A DNA stretch of 64,000 bases from DAHUYF01 sp035945115 (GCA_035945115.1 DASZAN010000024.1:14735-78734), one strand, 5' to 3'; counted from the stretch's first letter, positions 50,673 to 60,377 are shown. The notes: generated from the sequence alone by a model not told the origin. Numbers and translations are program-made.

Positions 50673-51077
50673 ATGGGCGTCATCTACGTGGCGCGGAGCG
50701 CCAAATTCAGCAAGTGGGCGTCCGATGTCGGCCTTGGCAAACACGTGTTCAAGGTCGGCTTGGTCGATGGCGATCCCAAGGGCGTCGTCGAGAGGGGCTG
50801 GGCCTCCGAATCCGACTGGACGCTGGTGAAGAAGCGTGAGGTCGAGGCGCTCACCGAGGAAGAAGCGCTCGTGCGCCTCGCGCGCAAGGAAAAGACCATC
50901 GATCCTGCCCATTATCCGCGCCTGCGCGGCGCCACCGGAATTTTCAAAGTCTCGCCCGAGCATGTCGAGAACCACATTCTCATCGGGCGCGTGATGGCAG
51001 GCGAATCGGAACGCGTCGAGCTCAAGCTCAAGCCCGGCGACTTCGCCGAGTACCTCATTCAGAACGCGCTGCGCTGA
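50673..51077 (+). CDS. conserved protein of unknown function
   Basis: 134 residues: MGVIYVARSAKFSKWASDVG, with LGKHVFKVGLVDGDPKGVVE, DWTLVKKREVEALTEEEALV, and a C-terminal HVENHILIGRVMAGESERVE and FAEYLIQNALR. The opening IYVARS...KHVFKVGLVDGDP faintly recalls a GIY-YIG-like fold, but no catalytic residues can be assigned. It follows meaB by 12 bp behind AGAGAGGAGG and is probably co-transcribed. Confidence 0.7.
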   Translation: MGVIYVARSAKFSKWASDVGLGKHVFKVGLVDGDPKGVVERGWASESDWTLVKKREVEALTEEEALVRLARKEKTIDPAHYPRLRGATGIFKVSPEHVENHILIGRVMAGESERVELKLKPGDFAEYLIQNALR

Positions 51078-51080
51078 CCC

Positions 51081-51998
51081 TCAGAAGCTCGCCCAGTCAG
51101 GCTTGCGCGGCCGCAATCGGGTCTCGCCGGCGATCAGGGGCTCACCGGTCGAGAGGGACTCATCGAGCGCCTCGAGGCGCAACAGCGCGATACCTATCCC
51201 ATCTCGTCCGGACCGCATTTCGCCGGCGTCGCGCGTGCCCAGCATGACGGGTGAGCCCGGCGCCGGCATGGCGCCCTCGATAGCGACCGGCACCAAGCGC
51301 TTCTTGATCAATCCGCGATATTTCGTGCGGGCGGTCAGCTCCTGGCCGACATAGCAGCCCTTTTGCCAATCGACGCCGTTCAATTCATCAAATCCGGCTT
51401 CGAGGAGGATCGCCTTGTCGACCGCCAAGTCGCGGCTACCGTCGGGTACTCCCAGCGACAACCGCAGCCGGTCGTAAGCAGTCGAGTCGCTTTTGCTGAA
51501 GGCCGTGATCGACAAGGGCTCGCCACGGGGTAGCATCAGTCGCGCGCCCAGCGCGGCGAGCCGCGGGTCGACATAGAGAGCGCCATTGCCGAGCCGCTTG
51601 GCGGCGCCGGGCTGAGGCGGCAATCCGCAGGCCGAGAGCGCGTCATCCCCGAAGAGCGCGGCGACAACGAATTGCTCGCTCGCATCGACGATCTCGACGG
51701 TGGCGCGCAGCTTGTAGAGCAGCAGCCGGCGCTTCAGGTCGTTGAGGCGCGCGGCTTCCGCATCGAGGAAAAGCGCGCCGCCGATTTCGACGATGAAGAA
51801 GTCGTGGAGATACTTCCCTTGCGCGCTGAGGAGCGCGGCATAGATGGCCCGGTCGGGACCGACTTTGTTGATGTCATTGGATACCAAGCCTTGGAGGAAG
51901 GCGCCACGATCTTTGCCGGCGATGCGCAGGACGCCGCGATCCGCGAGCTCGGCATAGGCTCGCGCCTCTTCTCCGATGGATTGCGCCGCGTCCGCCAT
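51081..51998 (-). CDS. ygfZ: YgfZ/GcvT-family tRNA-modifying or Fe-S repair protein
   Basis: 305 residues. The signature K-G-C-Y-x-G-Q-E is present as DWQKGCYVGQELTARTKYRG, near residue 215. N-terminal AGKDRGAFLQGLVSNDINKV matches the folate-binding GcvT fold. YgfZ-type proteins use tetrahydrofolate to support Fe-S enzymes such as MiaB. It converges with the unknown gene (3-bp gap) and is divergent from the heptosyltransferase-like gene. Confidence 0.92.
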   Translation of the reverse strand: MADAAQSIGEEARAYAELADRGVLRIAGKDRGAFLQGLVSNDINKVGPDRAIYAALLSAQGKYLHDFFIVEIGGALFLDAEAARLNDLKRRLLLYKLRATVEIVDASEQFVVAALFGDDALSACGLPPQPGAAKRLGNGALYVDPRLAALGARLMLPRGEPLSITAFSKSDSTAYDRLRLSLGVPDGSRDLAVDKAILLEAGFDELNGVDWQKGCYVGQELTARTKYRGLIKKRLVPVAIEGAMPAPGSPVMLGTRDAGEMRSGRDGIGIALLRLEALDESLSTGEPLIAGETRLRPRKPDWASF

Positions 51999-52192
51999 GG
52001 CGCGCTAGAATTAGTAACCATCCTCCAGCTTGGCAAGGCGTGGCGCGATGCTTATAAACCGCGGCAAGGCGGGCGAGGTCTTCGGCTGAAAAGTTCCGAT
52101 CGGATGCAACTTTTCCCCATGTTGCGGCGCTCCACCGCCGCTCGCTGTCGCCGCGGCGGTCGGCGGTGCGGCTGCGGATCGGGTACGTAGTC

Positions 52193-53158
52193 GTGGACAT
52201 CCTTTTCGTGACGGCGACGCGCATCGGTGACGCCGTGCTGTCGACGGGGTTGCTGAGCCATTTGATCGAGCGGCACGCGCCCCAATCGCTGACCGTCGTC
52301 GCAGGACCGGCCGCGGCGCCGCTCTTCACGGCCGTACCGCGACTTGCGCGCCTTATTAGCCTCGAGAAGCGCCGCGGTTCCCTGCACTGGCTCGAGCTCT
52401 ATCGCGCCGTGGCGCGGCGGCGCTGGGACATGGTAGTCGACCTGCGCGGCTCGGCGCTCGCCTACCTCCTTCGCGCGCGCAGCCGTCACGTGATGGCGAA
52501 GGGAGACCCTGGCGAGCATCGCGTTCGCCAGCTGGCGCGCCTCTTCGCCCTCGATCCACCGCCATCCCCGCGGCTTTGGCTTGCCCCGCACCACGAGGAT
52601 TTGGCTGCGCGCCTCCTGCCCGAGAGCGGGCCGGTCCTGGCGATCGGGCCCGCCGCCAATTGGCGCGGCAAGGAGTGGCGGGGCGAGCGTTTTGCCGAAC
52701 TGGCGCGTCGGCTGACCGCGACAGGTCCGCTTGCCGACGCGCGCGTGGCGGTTTTGGCGGCGGCCCATGAGCGGCCGCAATGCACGCCCGTGCTCGATGC
52801 GTTGCCGCCGGATCGCCGCGTGGACCTCGTCGGCCGCACCGACCTTCTCACGGCGGCGGCGGTGCTGAAGCGCTGCGCTCTCTTCGTCGGCAACGACACG
52901 GGACTTATGCATATCGCGGCGGCGATGAAGACACCGACGCTCGGTCTCTTCGGGCCGAGCCGACCCGAGCAATATGCGCCGTGGGGTCCGCATGCCGCCG
53001 TGGTCCAGACGGCGACCTCTTACGAAGCGATTGTCAGCACCCCGGGCTATGATCACCGAACCACCGACACGCAGATGGATTCGCTGAGCGTGGATGCGGT
53101 TGAAGCGGCGGCGCGTCGCCTGTGGTCGCGGGTTGCGTCGGCCGAGACGGTCGTATGA
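52193..53158 (+). CDS. glycosyltransferase family 9 (heptosyltransferase-like)
   Basis: About 321 residues starting VDILFVTATRIGDAVLSTGL at a GTG. Conserved D-H-A-like region GPAANWRGKEWRGERFAELA and the nucleotide-binding end CALFVGNDTGLMHIAAAMKT, LGLFGPSRPEQYAPWG. Family 9 includes LPS heptosyltransferases of the inner core. A GTG at 52166 would add 9 residues. It overlaps the next glycosyltransferase (ATGA), so this is the first gene of a glycan operon. Confidence 0.9.
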   Translation: MDILFVTATRIGDAVLSTGLLSHLIERHAPQSLTVVAGPAAAPLFTAVPRLARLISLEKRRGSLHWLELYRAVARRRWDMVVDLRGSALAYLLRARSRHVMAKGDPGEHRVRQLARLFALDPPPSPRLWLAPHHEDLAARLLPESGPVLAIGPAANWRGKEWRGERFAELARRLTATGPLADARVAVLAAAHERPQCTPVLDALPPDRRVDLVGRTDLLTAAAVLKRCALFVGNDTGLMHIAAAMKTPTLGLFGPSRPEQYAPWGPHAAVVQTATSYEAIVSTPGYDHRTTDTQMDSLSVDAVEAAARRLWSRVASAETVV

Positions 53159-54177
53159 AGCTGCTCCAGGCAATGGCTGGATCGAGGCACGGCGGCGCCG
53201 AGGCTTTTTTCGTGCGTCTTGCGGTCGCGCTACAGCGCGCCGGACTGGAGCAGCGCCTCCTCGTGCGACACGAGCACGAGCGCTCGGCGGCGCTTCGCCG
53301 GGCCGGCATCGAGTTCTTGGAGCTGCCCTTCGGCGGGTGGCTCGATCTTGTGACGCGCTATCGGTTTCGCGAATCGATCGCCAGCTATCGTCCGCAGGTG
53401 GTGCTGACCTGGATGAACCGCGCCACCGCGCTTTGCCCCAAGGGCCACTTCGTGCATGTTGCGCGGCTCGGCGGCTACTACGATTTAAAATACTATCGCG
53501 GTTGCGATTATCTCGTTTGCAACACGCAAGACATCGTCGAGTACGTCGTCGGCAAGGGGTGGCCGCGCGACCGCGCCATCCACCTGCCGAATTTCGCCGT
53601 ACAGGAGAAAGCATCGCCCGTGCCGCGCGCAGCCTTCACCACGCCTGAGGATGCACCGCTCGCGCTCGCCCTCGGCCGATTGCATGAGAACAAGGGTTTC
53701 GATGTGCTGCTCGAGGCGCTGGCTCAGGTCCCCGGGCTGTATCTCTGGCTCGCCGGGGACGGGCCGTTGCGCATTGAGCTCGAGCGGCGCGCCAAAGATC
53801 TGGGCGTTGCCTCGCGGCTGCAGCTTCTCGGGTGGCGGACGGACACGGCGGCATTGCTAGCCGCCGCCGACTTCCTCGTCTGTCCGTCGCGGCACGAGCC
53901 GCTCGGCAATGTCGTGCTCGAAGCATGGGCGGCCGGCGTGCCCGTCTTGGCGACCGCGAGCGAGGGGCCGCGCGCGTTGATCGCAGCGGAGCAAACGGGG
54001 CTTCTCGTCCCCGTCGGTGACAGCGACGCGCTCGCCGCGGCGATGCGGCGGCTTGCGGCGGACCGGGCCTTGCGCTTGCGTCTTTCTGAATCAGGGAATA
54101 CCGCGTTCGAAGACCAATTCAGCGAAGCCAAAGTCGTTCCGCTCTATCGCGACTTCCTCGAACGCGTGACTCACTGA
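53155..54177 (+). CDS. glycosyltransferase family 4
   Basis: 340 residues, GT-B fold. N-terminal MKLLQAMAGSRHGGAEAFFV with the glycine-rich acceptor loop; C-terminal LALGRLHENKGFDVLLEALA, LWLAGDGPLRIELERRAKDL and the E-x7-E motif in CPSRHEPLGNVVLEAWAAGV. Retaining glycosyltransferases of this type add mannose, galactose or related sugars to LPS or capsule. It overlaps both neighbours by 1-4 bp. Confidence 0.92.
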   Translation: MKLLQAMAGSRHGGAEAFFVRLAVALQRAGLEQRLLVRHEHERSAALRRAGIEFLELPFGGWLDLVTRYRFRESIASYRPQVVLTWMNRATALCPKGHFVHVARLGGYYDLKYYRGCDYLVCNTQDIVEYVVGKGWPRDRAIHLPNFAVQEKASPVPRAAFTTPEDAPLALALGRLHENKGFDVLLEALAQVPGLYLWLAGDGPLRIELERRAKDLGVASRLQLLGWRTDTAALLAAADFLVCPSRHEPLGNVVLEAWAAGVPVLATASEGPRALIAAEQTGLLVPVGDSDALAAAMRRLAADRALRLRLSESGNTAFEDQFSEAKVVPLYRDFLERVTH

Positions 54178-55946
54178 TGTGCGGCATCGCCGGAATCATG
54201 ACCGCGGACGGCGCGGCGCCGTCCCCAATCTCGCTCGAGGTGATGCAGGCAGCGCTTGCTCATCGGGGTCCCGACGGCAGCGGGCACTATCGCGGGCACG
54301 ATGTGGCGATGGTGCAGACGCGGCTTGCGATCATCGATCTCGCCACCGGCGATCAGCCGCTGTTCGAACCGGGCGGAGCGGCGCTCGTCGCGAACGGCGA
54401 AATCTACAACTATATCGAGCTCCGGGCGCAACTCGCCGGAACCGTCTTCTCGACCAGTTCGGATTGCGAGCCGCCGCTCCATCTATATCGCCGCCACGGA
54501 CTCGACTTTACTGAGCACCTGCGGGGTATGTACGCAATCGCATTGCACGATCCCGCAGTGGGGCGCCTGGTGCTGGCCCGCGACCCCTTCGGCATCAAGC
54601 CGCTCTATTACGTGGAGACCCCGACGCGTTTCGCGTTTGCATCGGAACCGCAGGCATTGATTGCGGCGGGCCTCGTGCCCGCGCAGCTCGTGCGGCAAGT
54701 GCGCAACGAGCTCCTGCAGCTGCAGTTTACGACCGGACGCGAGACCATCTTTGCCGGTATTCACCGGCTTCTGCCGGGCGAGACCGTCGTCGTCGCGCGC
54801 GGCCGCATTGTCGAACGGCGCCGGCGCGATGCGTTGCCGCTCGCTCCGCCCGAGCCGCGCGAGGAAGCCGACGCCGTGGGGCAATTCGATCGTGTCTTCG
54901 CGGGATCGGTGCTGATCCATCAGCGCTCGGATGTAGCCTATGGGATGTTCCTTTCGGGCGGAATCGATTCATCGGCCGTATTGGCGATGATGGCGCGGTT
55001 GAACGAGCAGCCGGTCAAGGCCTTCACTGCCGGATTCAGCACAGGTCTCGTTCATGACGAGCGCGAGCATGCGCGCACCGTCGCGCGTACGCTTGGTGCC
55101 GAGCATATCGAGGTCGAGTTCCGCGAAGCAGATTTTTGGCGCCTCTTGCCGGAGATCGCCCACGCCATGGATGATCCGGCGGCCGATTACGCGCTCCTGC
55201 CGACATTCAAGCTCGCCGCCGCCGCGCGCTCGGCGGGCCTGAAGGTGATTTTATCGGGGGAAGGAGGGGATGAGCTCTTCGCTGGGTACGGCCGCTACCG
55301 CAGCGTGGCACGCCCCTGGTGGCTCGGCGGCAAGCTGCTCCGCGCGCGGGGCAATTTCGACAAGCTCGGCATCTTGCGCGGCAATCTCGCAGGCTGGCGC
55401 GACGGCATTGCCGCCGCCGAGTTGCGCGCGGCCTCCGGCGGTCGCACCCGCCTCCAGGCCGCGCAGGTGACGGATTGTTCCGACTGGCTTCCCAATGACC
55501 TCTTGAGCAAGCTTGATCGCTGTCTCATGGCGCATGGCGTCGAGGGTCGGACGCCGTTCCTCGATCCCGCGGTCGCGGCCTTCGCCTTCCGCCTGCCCGA
55601 CGAGTTGAAAGTGCGCGGCGGTCTCGGCAAGTGGGTGCTGCGCCGTTGGCTCGCCGAGCACGTTCCCGCGGCGAAGCCCTTGGCGAAGAAGCGCGGCTTC
55701 ACTGTGCCGGTGAGCGATTGGATCGAGCGCCGCGGCGCGCAGCTGGGTCCGCTTGTGGCGCGCCAGGCGGGCATTCGCGAGATCTGCCTGCCGAACACAG
55801 TCGAGGCGCTCTTCCGCGACGCGCATCGCCGGCATGCCGGGTTTGCCGCCTGGACTCTGCTCTTCTACGCCCTCTGGCACCTCCAGCACATCGAGCGGCG
55901 CCAAGCCGGACCCGACGTCTTCGCCACGCTGGGGGCGAGCGCTTAG
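54177..55946 (+). CDS. asnB: asparagine synthetase (glutamine-hydrolysing) family
   Basis: 589 residues. Class II amidotransferase domain with catalytic Cys2 in MCGIAGIMTADG, then HRGPDGSGHY and VANGEIYNYIELRAQLAG. Synthetase domain with the PP-loop MFLSGGIDSSAVLAMMARLN, and LPNDLLSKLDRCLMAHGVEG. Being last in a two-glycosyltransferase operon (TGATG overlap), it may amidate a sugar or surface glycan rather than make free asparagine. Length is typical. Confidence 0.92.
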   Translation: MCGIAGIMTADGAAPSPISLEVMQAALAHRGPDGSGHYRGHDVAMVQTRLAIIDLATGDQPLFEPGGAALVANGEIYNYIELRAQLAGTVFSTSSDCEPPLHLYRRHGLDFTEHLRGMYAIALHDPAVGRLVLARDPFGIKPLYYVETPTRFAFASEPQALIAAGLVPAQLVRQVRNELLQLQFTTGRETIFAGIHRLLPGETVVVARGRIVERRRRDALPLAPPEPREEADAVGQFDRVFAGSVLIHQRSDVAYGMFLSGGIDSSAVLAMMARLNEQPVKAFTAGFSTGLVHDEREHARTVARTLGAEHIEVEFREADFWRLLPEIAHAMDDPAADYALLPTFKLAAAARSAGLKVILSGEGGDELFAGYGRYRSVARPWWLGGKLLRARGNFDKLGILRGNLAGWRDGIAAAELRAASGGRTRLQAAQVTDCSDWLPNDLLSKLDRCLMAHGVEGRTPFLDPAVAAFAFRLPDELKVRGGLGKWVLRRWLAEHVPAAKPLAKKRGFTVPVSDWIERRGAQLGPLVARQAGIREICLPNTVEALFRDAHRRHAGFAAWTLLFYALWHLQHIERRQAGPDVFATLGASA

Positions 55947-55965
55947 TCTCGGCGGTCAAAGAGTC

Positions 55966-57024
55966 TCACCCGATCGGCGTGGCGCTATCTGCGACGCTCC
56001 AGGCGATCGTCTCACCGCCGAGAAAGGGGCGGAGTGTCGCGGTGCCGGCGACGATTTCCGATGGCGCCGTCCATGGCTCGGGCCGGATCGTGATTCGCTC
56101 CTCGTTGAGGGGGAGCCCGTAAAAGCGCGGTCCATTGAGCGAGGCGAAGGCCTCGAAGCGGTCGAGCGCCGCCTCCTCGGCGAAGACTCCTGCATAGACC
56201 TCGAACGCCACGAGGGCCGAGAAGATGCCGGCACATCCGCAATCGCGCTCCTTGTCGGCAACAGGATGCGGCGCGGTGTCGGTGCCGAGGAAGAATTTGG
56301 CATTGCCGGACGTCGCGGCGCGGCGCAGCGCTAGGCGATGCGGCTCGCGCTTGGCGACGGGCAGACAATACATGTGCGGTCGCAGACCGCCCTCGAACAA
56401 CGCATTGCGATTGATGACGAGATGGTGGGCGGTGATCGTCGCGGCGACATTGGCGTCGGCGCTTTGGACGAACGCCACCGCTTCCTTTGTCGTGATGTGT
56501 TCGAGGACCACCTTGAGCTGCGGCAGCCGTCGAATGAGCGGCGCCAAAACCCGCTCGATGAAAACGGCTTCGCGATCGAAGACATCGACGGCCGGGTCCG
56601 TCACCTCGCCATGAACGAGAAGCGGCATCCCGACCTCTGCCATGCGCTCGAAAACGGGATTGAGCTTCGCCACGTCGGTCACACCGGCCGCGGAATTGGT
56701 CGTTGCCTTGGCGGGGTAGAGTTTGGCGGCGGTGAAGACGCCCTCGCGGTGACCACGTGCAAGCTCGACGGCGTCTGTGTCGTCGGTCAGATAAGCCGCC
56801 ATCAAGGGGACGAAGCTGGAACCGGCGGGCAGCGCCGCAATGATGCGCTCGCGGTAGCCGATGGCGGCGGCGGCCGTGGTGATCGGCGGCACCAGGTTGG
56901 GCATCACGATGGCGCGCGCGAATCGGCGCGCCGTGTAGGGGAGAACCGTGCGCAACAACGCGCCGTCGCGAAGATGGACGTGCCAGTCGTCGGGGCGGCG
57001 GAGGGTAAGCGATTTCGGGGTCAC
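55966..57024 (-). CDS. pyrC: dihydroorotase, class II
   Basis: 352 residues. Zinc ligands H-x-H in RRPDDWHVHLRDGALLRTVL, carbamylated lysine in FTAAKLYPAKATTNS, further histidines in PLLVHGEVTDP and VVLEHITTKEA, and the catalytic aspartate in FLGTDTAPHPVADKE. It closes carbamoyl-aspartate to dihydroorotate in pyrimidine synthesis. Size and motifs match the PyrC type rather than the longer PyrX. It converges with asnB. Confidence 0.95.
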   Translation of the reverse strand: MTPKSLTLRRPDDWHVHLRDGALLRTVLPYTARRFARAIVMPNLVPPITTAAAAIGYRERIIAALPAGSSFVPLMAAYLTDDTDAVELARGHREGVFTAAKLYPAKATTNSAAGVTDVAKLNPVFERMAEVGMPLLVHGEVTDPAVDVFDREAVFIERVLAPLIRRLPQLKVVLEHITTKEAVAFVQSADANVAATITAHHLVINRNALFEGGLRPHMYCLPVAKREPHRLALRRAATSGNAKFFLGTDTAPHPVADKERDCGCAGIFSALVAFEVYAGVFAEEAALDRFEAFASLNGPRFYGLPLNEERITIRPEPWTAPSEIVAGTATLRPFLGGETIAWSVADSATPIG

Positions 57025-57167
57025 GATGCGAAGGCTCGTCCGGTCGTTGTGGGGGGAATGGCGGGGTTAAGCAAGGGAATTCAAATTGTCTCCTTGAGCG
57101 CCGTCCGGTGACGTTGTCGGGGACGCTTGCTATATCTAACCGGAAACCTCGACCGGGAGGGACGGAG

Positions 57168-58331
57168 ATGACCGCCTGTATCGTGGGCTGGGCCCATTCG
57201 CGCTTCGGCAAGCTAGAGGACGACCTCGAAACGCTCATCGTGAAGGTGGCGAGCGACGCCGTCGCCAATGCCGGGCTCGAGCCCGAGGACATCGATGAGA
57301 TTTTCATCGGCACGATGAATGCCGGCTTCCAGCGGCAGGAATTTCCGGCATCGCTGGTCTTGCAGGCACATCCGGCATTCCGCTTCAAGCCTGCGACCCA
57401 TGTGGAGAACGCCTGTGCGACCGGCTCCGCCGCGATCCATCAGGGCCTCAACGCGATTGCCGCTCGCCGCGCCCGCACGGCGCTCGTGGTGGGTGTCGAA
57501 AAGATGACCGAGGTCACCGGTCCGCAAGTCGGAGAGATCCTGATCAAGGCCTCGTACATCAAGGAGGAAGGGACGACCGAGGGCGGTTTTGCCGGCATTT
57601 TCGGGCGCATTGCGCAGATGTATTTCCAGCGCTACGGCGACAAGTCGGATGCGCTCGCCCGGATCGCCGCCAAGAACCACAAGAACGGCGCAGCCAATCC
57701 CTTGGCGCAGCTTCAGAAGGATCTCGGCTACGAGTTCTGCCGCACCGTCTCCGACAAGAATCCGCTCGTCGCCGGCCCCCTGCGCCGTACTGATTGCTCG
57801 CTCGTTTCTGACGGCGCCGCCGCGGTCGTACTGACCGATGTGGAGACGGCGCTCGCTTGCGACAAGGCAATCGTCTTCCGCGCCGCCGAGCAGGTGAACG
57901 ATTTTCTACCGATGAGCAAGCGCGACATCGTCGCGTTCGAGGGGCCGGAACTTGCCTTCAGGCGCGCCTTGGCGCGGGCCGGCGTCGGTCTCGAAGACCT
58001 GAGCTTTGCCGAGGTGCATGACTGCTTCACCATCGCAGAGCTCATCATCTACGAGGCGATCGGATTGACGCCCAAGGGCCAGGGCGAACGCGCCATTCTC
58101 GAAGGCTGGACCGAGAAGACGGGCAAGCTCCCGATCAATCCGTCGGGCGGACTCAAATCGAAGGGTCACCCGGTCGGCGCCACCGGTGTCTCGATGCACG
58201 CGCTGGCGGCCATGCAGCTCACCGGCACTGCCGGCGGCATCCAGGTGCCTAACGCGGAACTTGCCGGCATTTTCAATATGGGCGGAGCCGCCGTCGCCAA
58301 CTATGCAAGCGTCCTCGAGCGGCTGCGCTGA
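57168..58331 (+). CDS. SCP2-type thiolase / acetyl-CoA acetyltransferase
   Basis: 387 residues, MTACIVGWAHSRFGKLEDDL. Nucleophilic cysteine in THVENACATGSAAIHQGLNA, the VHDCFTIAELI motif with catalytic histidine/cysteine, and the GLKSKGHPVGATGVSMHALA histidine loop. The final C-x-G motif of ordinary thiolases is replaced by IFNMGGAAVANYA, as in SCP2/sterol-carrier thiolases. The ATG at 57168 follows GGGAGGGACGGAG. An AcuI-like reductase begins 12 bp later, so they act in one CoA-ester pathway. Confidence 0.92.
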   Translation: MTACIVGWAHSRFGKLEDDLETLIVKVASDAVANAGLEPEDIDEIFIGTMNAGFQRQEFPASLVLQAHPAFRFKPATHVENACATGSAAIHQGLNAIAARRARTALVVGVEKMTEVTGPQVGEILIKASYIKEEGTTEGGFAGIFGRIAQMYFQRYGDKSDALARIAAKNHKNGAANPLAQLQKDLGYEFCRTVSDKNPLVAGPLRRTDCSLVSDGAAAVVLTDVETALACDKAIVFRAAEQVNDFLPMSKRDIVAFEGPELAFRRALARAGVGLEDLSFAEVHDCFTIAELIIYEAIGLTPKGQGERAILEGWTEKTGKLPINPSGGLKSKGHPVGATGVSMHALAAMQLTGTAGGIQVPNAELAGIFNMGGAAVANYASVLERLR

Positions 58332-58343
58332 GGGGAGGGCGCC

Positions 58344-59336
58344 ATGGCCGAGTTCCGGGGCCTGATGCTTCGCGAGGCAGCTGGCAAGATTGCCGCCTCG
58401 ATCGAACAAGTGGCCGATGGCGCATTGCCGCCCGGCGACGTCACAGTCAGGGTTGCCTATTCAACCCTCAACTATAAGGACGGCCTCATCCTCAATGGGC
58501 TCGGGCGCCTGGTGCGCCAATACCCGCATGTGCCTGGCATCGATTTCGCCGGCACGGTCGAACATTCCGAAAGCGCCGAGTTTCGCCCCGGCGATCAGGT
58601 CATCCTCACGGGCTGGCGCGTCGGCGAGTCGCAGTGGGGTGGTTACGCAGAGAAGGCGCGTGTCAAAGCGGCATATCTCGTGAAATTGCCGGATGGGCTC
58701 ACCGCCAAGCGGGCCATGGCCATCGGGACAGCCGGCTTTACCGCGATGCTGGCGATCATGGCGCTCGAAGAGCATGGCCTCTCCCCGACGCGAGGCGAGG
58801 TGCTCGTCACTGGCGCCGCTGGCGGCGTCGGCAGCATCGCCATCAGCGTTCTGGCGAAGCTTGGCTATGCGGTTGCTGCCTCGACCGGTCGGCCGGAGCA
58901 AGGCGACTTTCTCCGCCGCCTGGGCGCAAAATCAATCGTCGAGCGGGCGACGCTTGCGAAGCCGCCGGCGCGTCCGCTCGATAGCGAGCGTTGGGCAGGC
59001 GCCGTCGACGCGGTCGGCAGCACCACCCTTGCCACCATCCTGACGCAGCTCAAATATGGCGGGAGCGTCGCCGCTTGTGGGCTCGCCAGCGGCAATGATT
59101 TGCCGGCGAGCGTCGTCCCCTTCCTGCTGCGCGGCGTGAACCTGCTTGGCATCGATTCCGTGATGTGCCCGCAAGAACGGCGCCACCCCGCGTGGGCGCG
59201 GCTCGTCAGGGATTTGCCCATGGAGCGGCTCGACGAGCTCACCACGACGGTATCGCTGGATGCGCTGCCGCGGCTCGGGCAGGAGATTTTGAAAGGCGCG
59301 ATCCGTGGCCGGATCGTCGTCGATGTGAACGCCTGA
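58344..59336 (+). CDS. acuI: AcuI/YhdH-family NADPH-dependent acrylyl-CoA reductase
   Basis: 330-residue zinc-independent MDR reductase. STLNYKDGLILNGLGRLVRQ and HVPGIDFAGTVEHS, then the family motif AIGTAGFTAMLAIMALEEHG and the NADPH site VLVTGAAGGVGSIAISVLAK. AcuI reduces acrylyl-CoA to propionyl-CoA, protecting cells from acrylate; this agrees with meaB in the window. Some YhdH members have other quinone or enone substrates. Immediately downstream of the SCP2-type thiolase. Confidence 0.9.
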   Translation: MAEFRGLMLREAAGKIAASIEQVADGALPPGDVTVRVAYSTLNYKDGLILNGLGRLVRQYPHVPGIDFAGTVEHSESAEFRPGDQVILTGWRVGESQWGGYAEKARVKAAYLVKLPDGLTAKRAMAIGTAGFTAMLAIMALEEHGLSPTRGEVLVTGAAGGVGSIAISVLAKLGYAVAASTGRPEQGDFLRRLGAKSIVERATLAKPPARPLDSERWAGAVDAVGSTTLATILTQLKYGGSVAACGLASGNDLPASVVPFLLRGVNLLGIDSVMCPQERRHPAWARLVRDLPMERLDELTTTVSLDALPRLGQEILKGAIRGRIVVDVNA

Positions 59337-59564
59337 CCATCCAATCCCGTGCGGTTGCTTTCTCTTAACCCTATTCCCTTAGGCTGAGAGCGTTCGCGTC
59401 CACATCGAGCGGGGGGCGAGGCGCCGTGCCACTTAATTTTTTGAATCTCTAAGTGAATGCAAAAGGATATAGAATTTTCCTAATCTAATGATATAGTGCG
59501 GCCGCTTTTGGGGGCGCTCGACCTTTCCCGAGGGATGTGGAATGGCAGAGACGCAGGTGACGAG

Positions 59565-60377
59565 ATGGGCTCGAGGGTGACTGGCCGCCGGCAGCTGCTG
59601 CGCGGAATCCTCGGTGCCGGAGCAAGTTATGTTTTTCTCGGCGGGGCCCGGACGGCCGTCGCCGAGACTTGGGCCGCGAAGAGCGGCGCGAAAACTCACT
59701 TGGTGGTGCTCGACCCCGGCCATGGCGGGATTGATCCCGGCGCGATCGGCTTCAGCGGGGCTTATGAGAAGGACATCGCGCTGGCGACCGCGCGCGAGCT
59801 CGCGCGGTTGCTCGAGGCAAGCAAGCGCTACCGCGTACAGCTCACGCGCGACGACGACGAGTTCGTGGCACTCCAGGACCGGGTCGCGCATGCCCACTCA
59901 GCGGGTGCCGAGCTCTTCCTGTCGATCCACGCCGATGCATTGCCGAATGCCGGGACGCGGGGCGCCTCGGTTTTTACCCTGTCGGAGCGAGCGTCGGACC
60001 GTGAGGCAGCCGAATTGGCTGCCCGCGAGAACAAGGCCGACCTCATTGCCGGCATCGACCTCTCCCGACACGAGCCGGTGGTCAGCGAGATTCTCCTCGA
60101 TTTGGCGCGTCGGCAGACCAATAACCTCTCCATTCGCCTGGCACGAGACTTGGTTCTTGAGCTTGGGCGCGACGTGAAGCTTCTCAACAATACCCACAGA
60201 TCCGCCGGTTTTGCCGTGCTGAAAGCACCCGACGTCCCCTCGGCCCTGGTCGAGCTCGGTTGTCTCAGCAACAAGGACGAAGACCGCCTCCTGCAGCAGC
60301 CTGCCTACCAGCGCCGCCTCGCGGGCGGCCTTGCGCGGTCTATCAACGACTATTTCGACTTTATCGGGCGGGCCTGA
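59565..60377 (+). CDS. amiC: N-acetylmuramoyl-L-alanine amidase (Amidase_3), Tat-exported
   Basis: About 270 residues from the ATG at 59565. Twin-arginine signal GRRQLLRGILGAGASYVFLG, then the Zn amidase: LVVLDPGHGGIDPGAIGFSG (first zinc histidine), a glutamate in SGAYEKDIALATARELA, SIHADALPN (second histidine) and the catalytic glutamate in VPSALVELGCLSNKDEDRLL. It cleaves the amide between MurNAc and L-Ala during daughter-cell separation. No AMIN domain is present. Upstream ATG at 59535 is possible. The leader (59337-59564) is AT-rich with a CACTTA...TAAGTG inverted repeat (59430-59455). Confidence 0.93.
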   Translation: MGSRVTGRRQLLRGILGAGASYVFLGGARTAVAETWAAKSGAKTHLVVLDPGHGGIDPGAIGFSGAYEKDIALATARELARLLEASKRYRVQLTRDDDEFVALQDRVAHAHSAGAELFLSIHADALPNAGTRGASVFTLSERASDREAAELAARENKADLIAGIDLSRHEPVVSEILLDLARRQTNNLSIRLARDLVLELGRDVKLLNNTHRSAGFAVLKAPDVPSALVELGCLSNKDEDRLLQQPAYQRRLAGGLARSINDYFDFIGRA

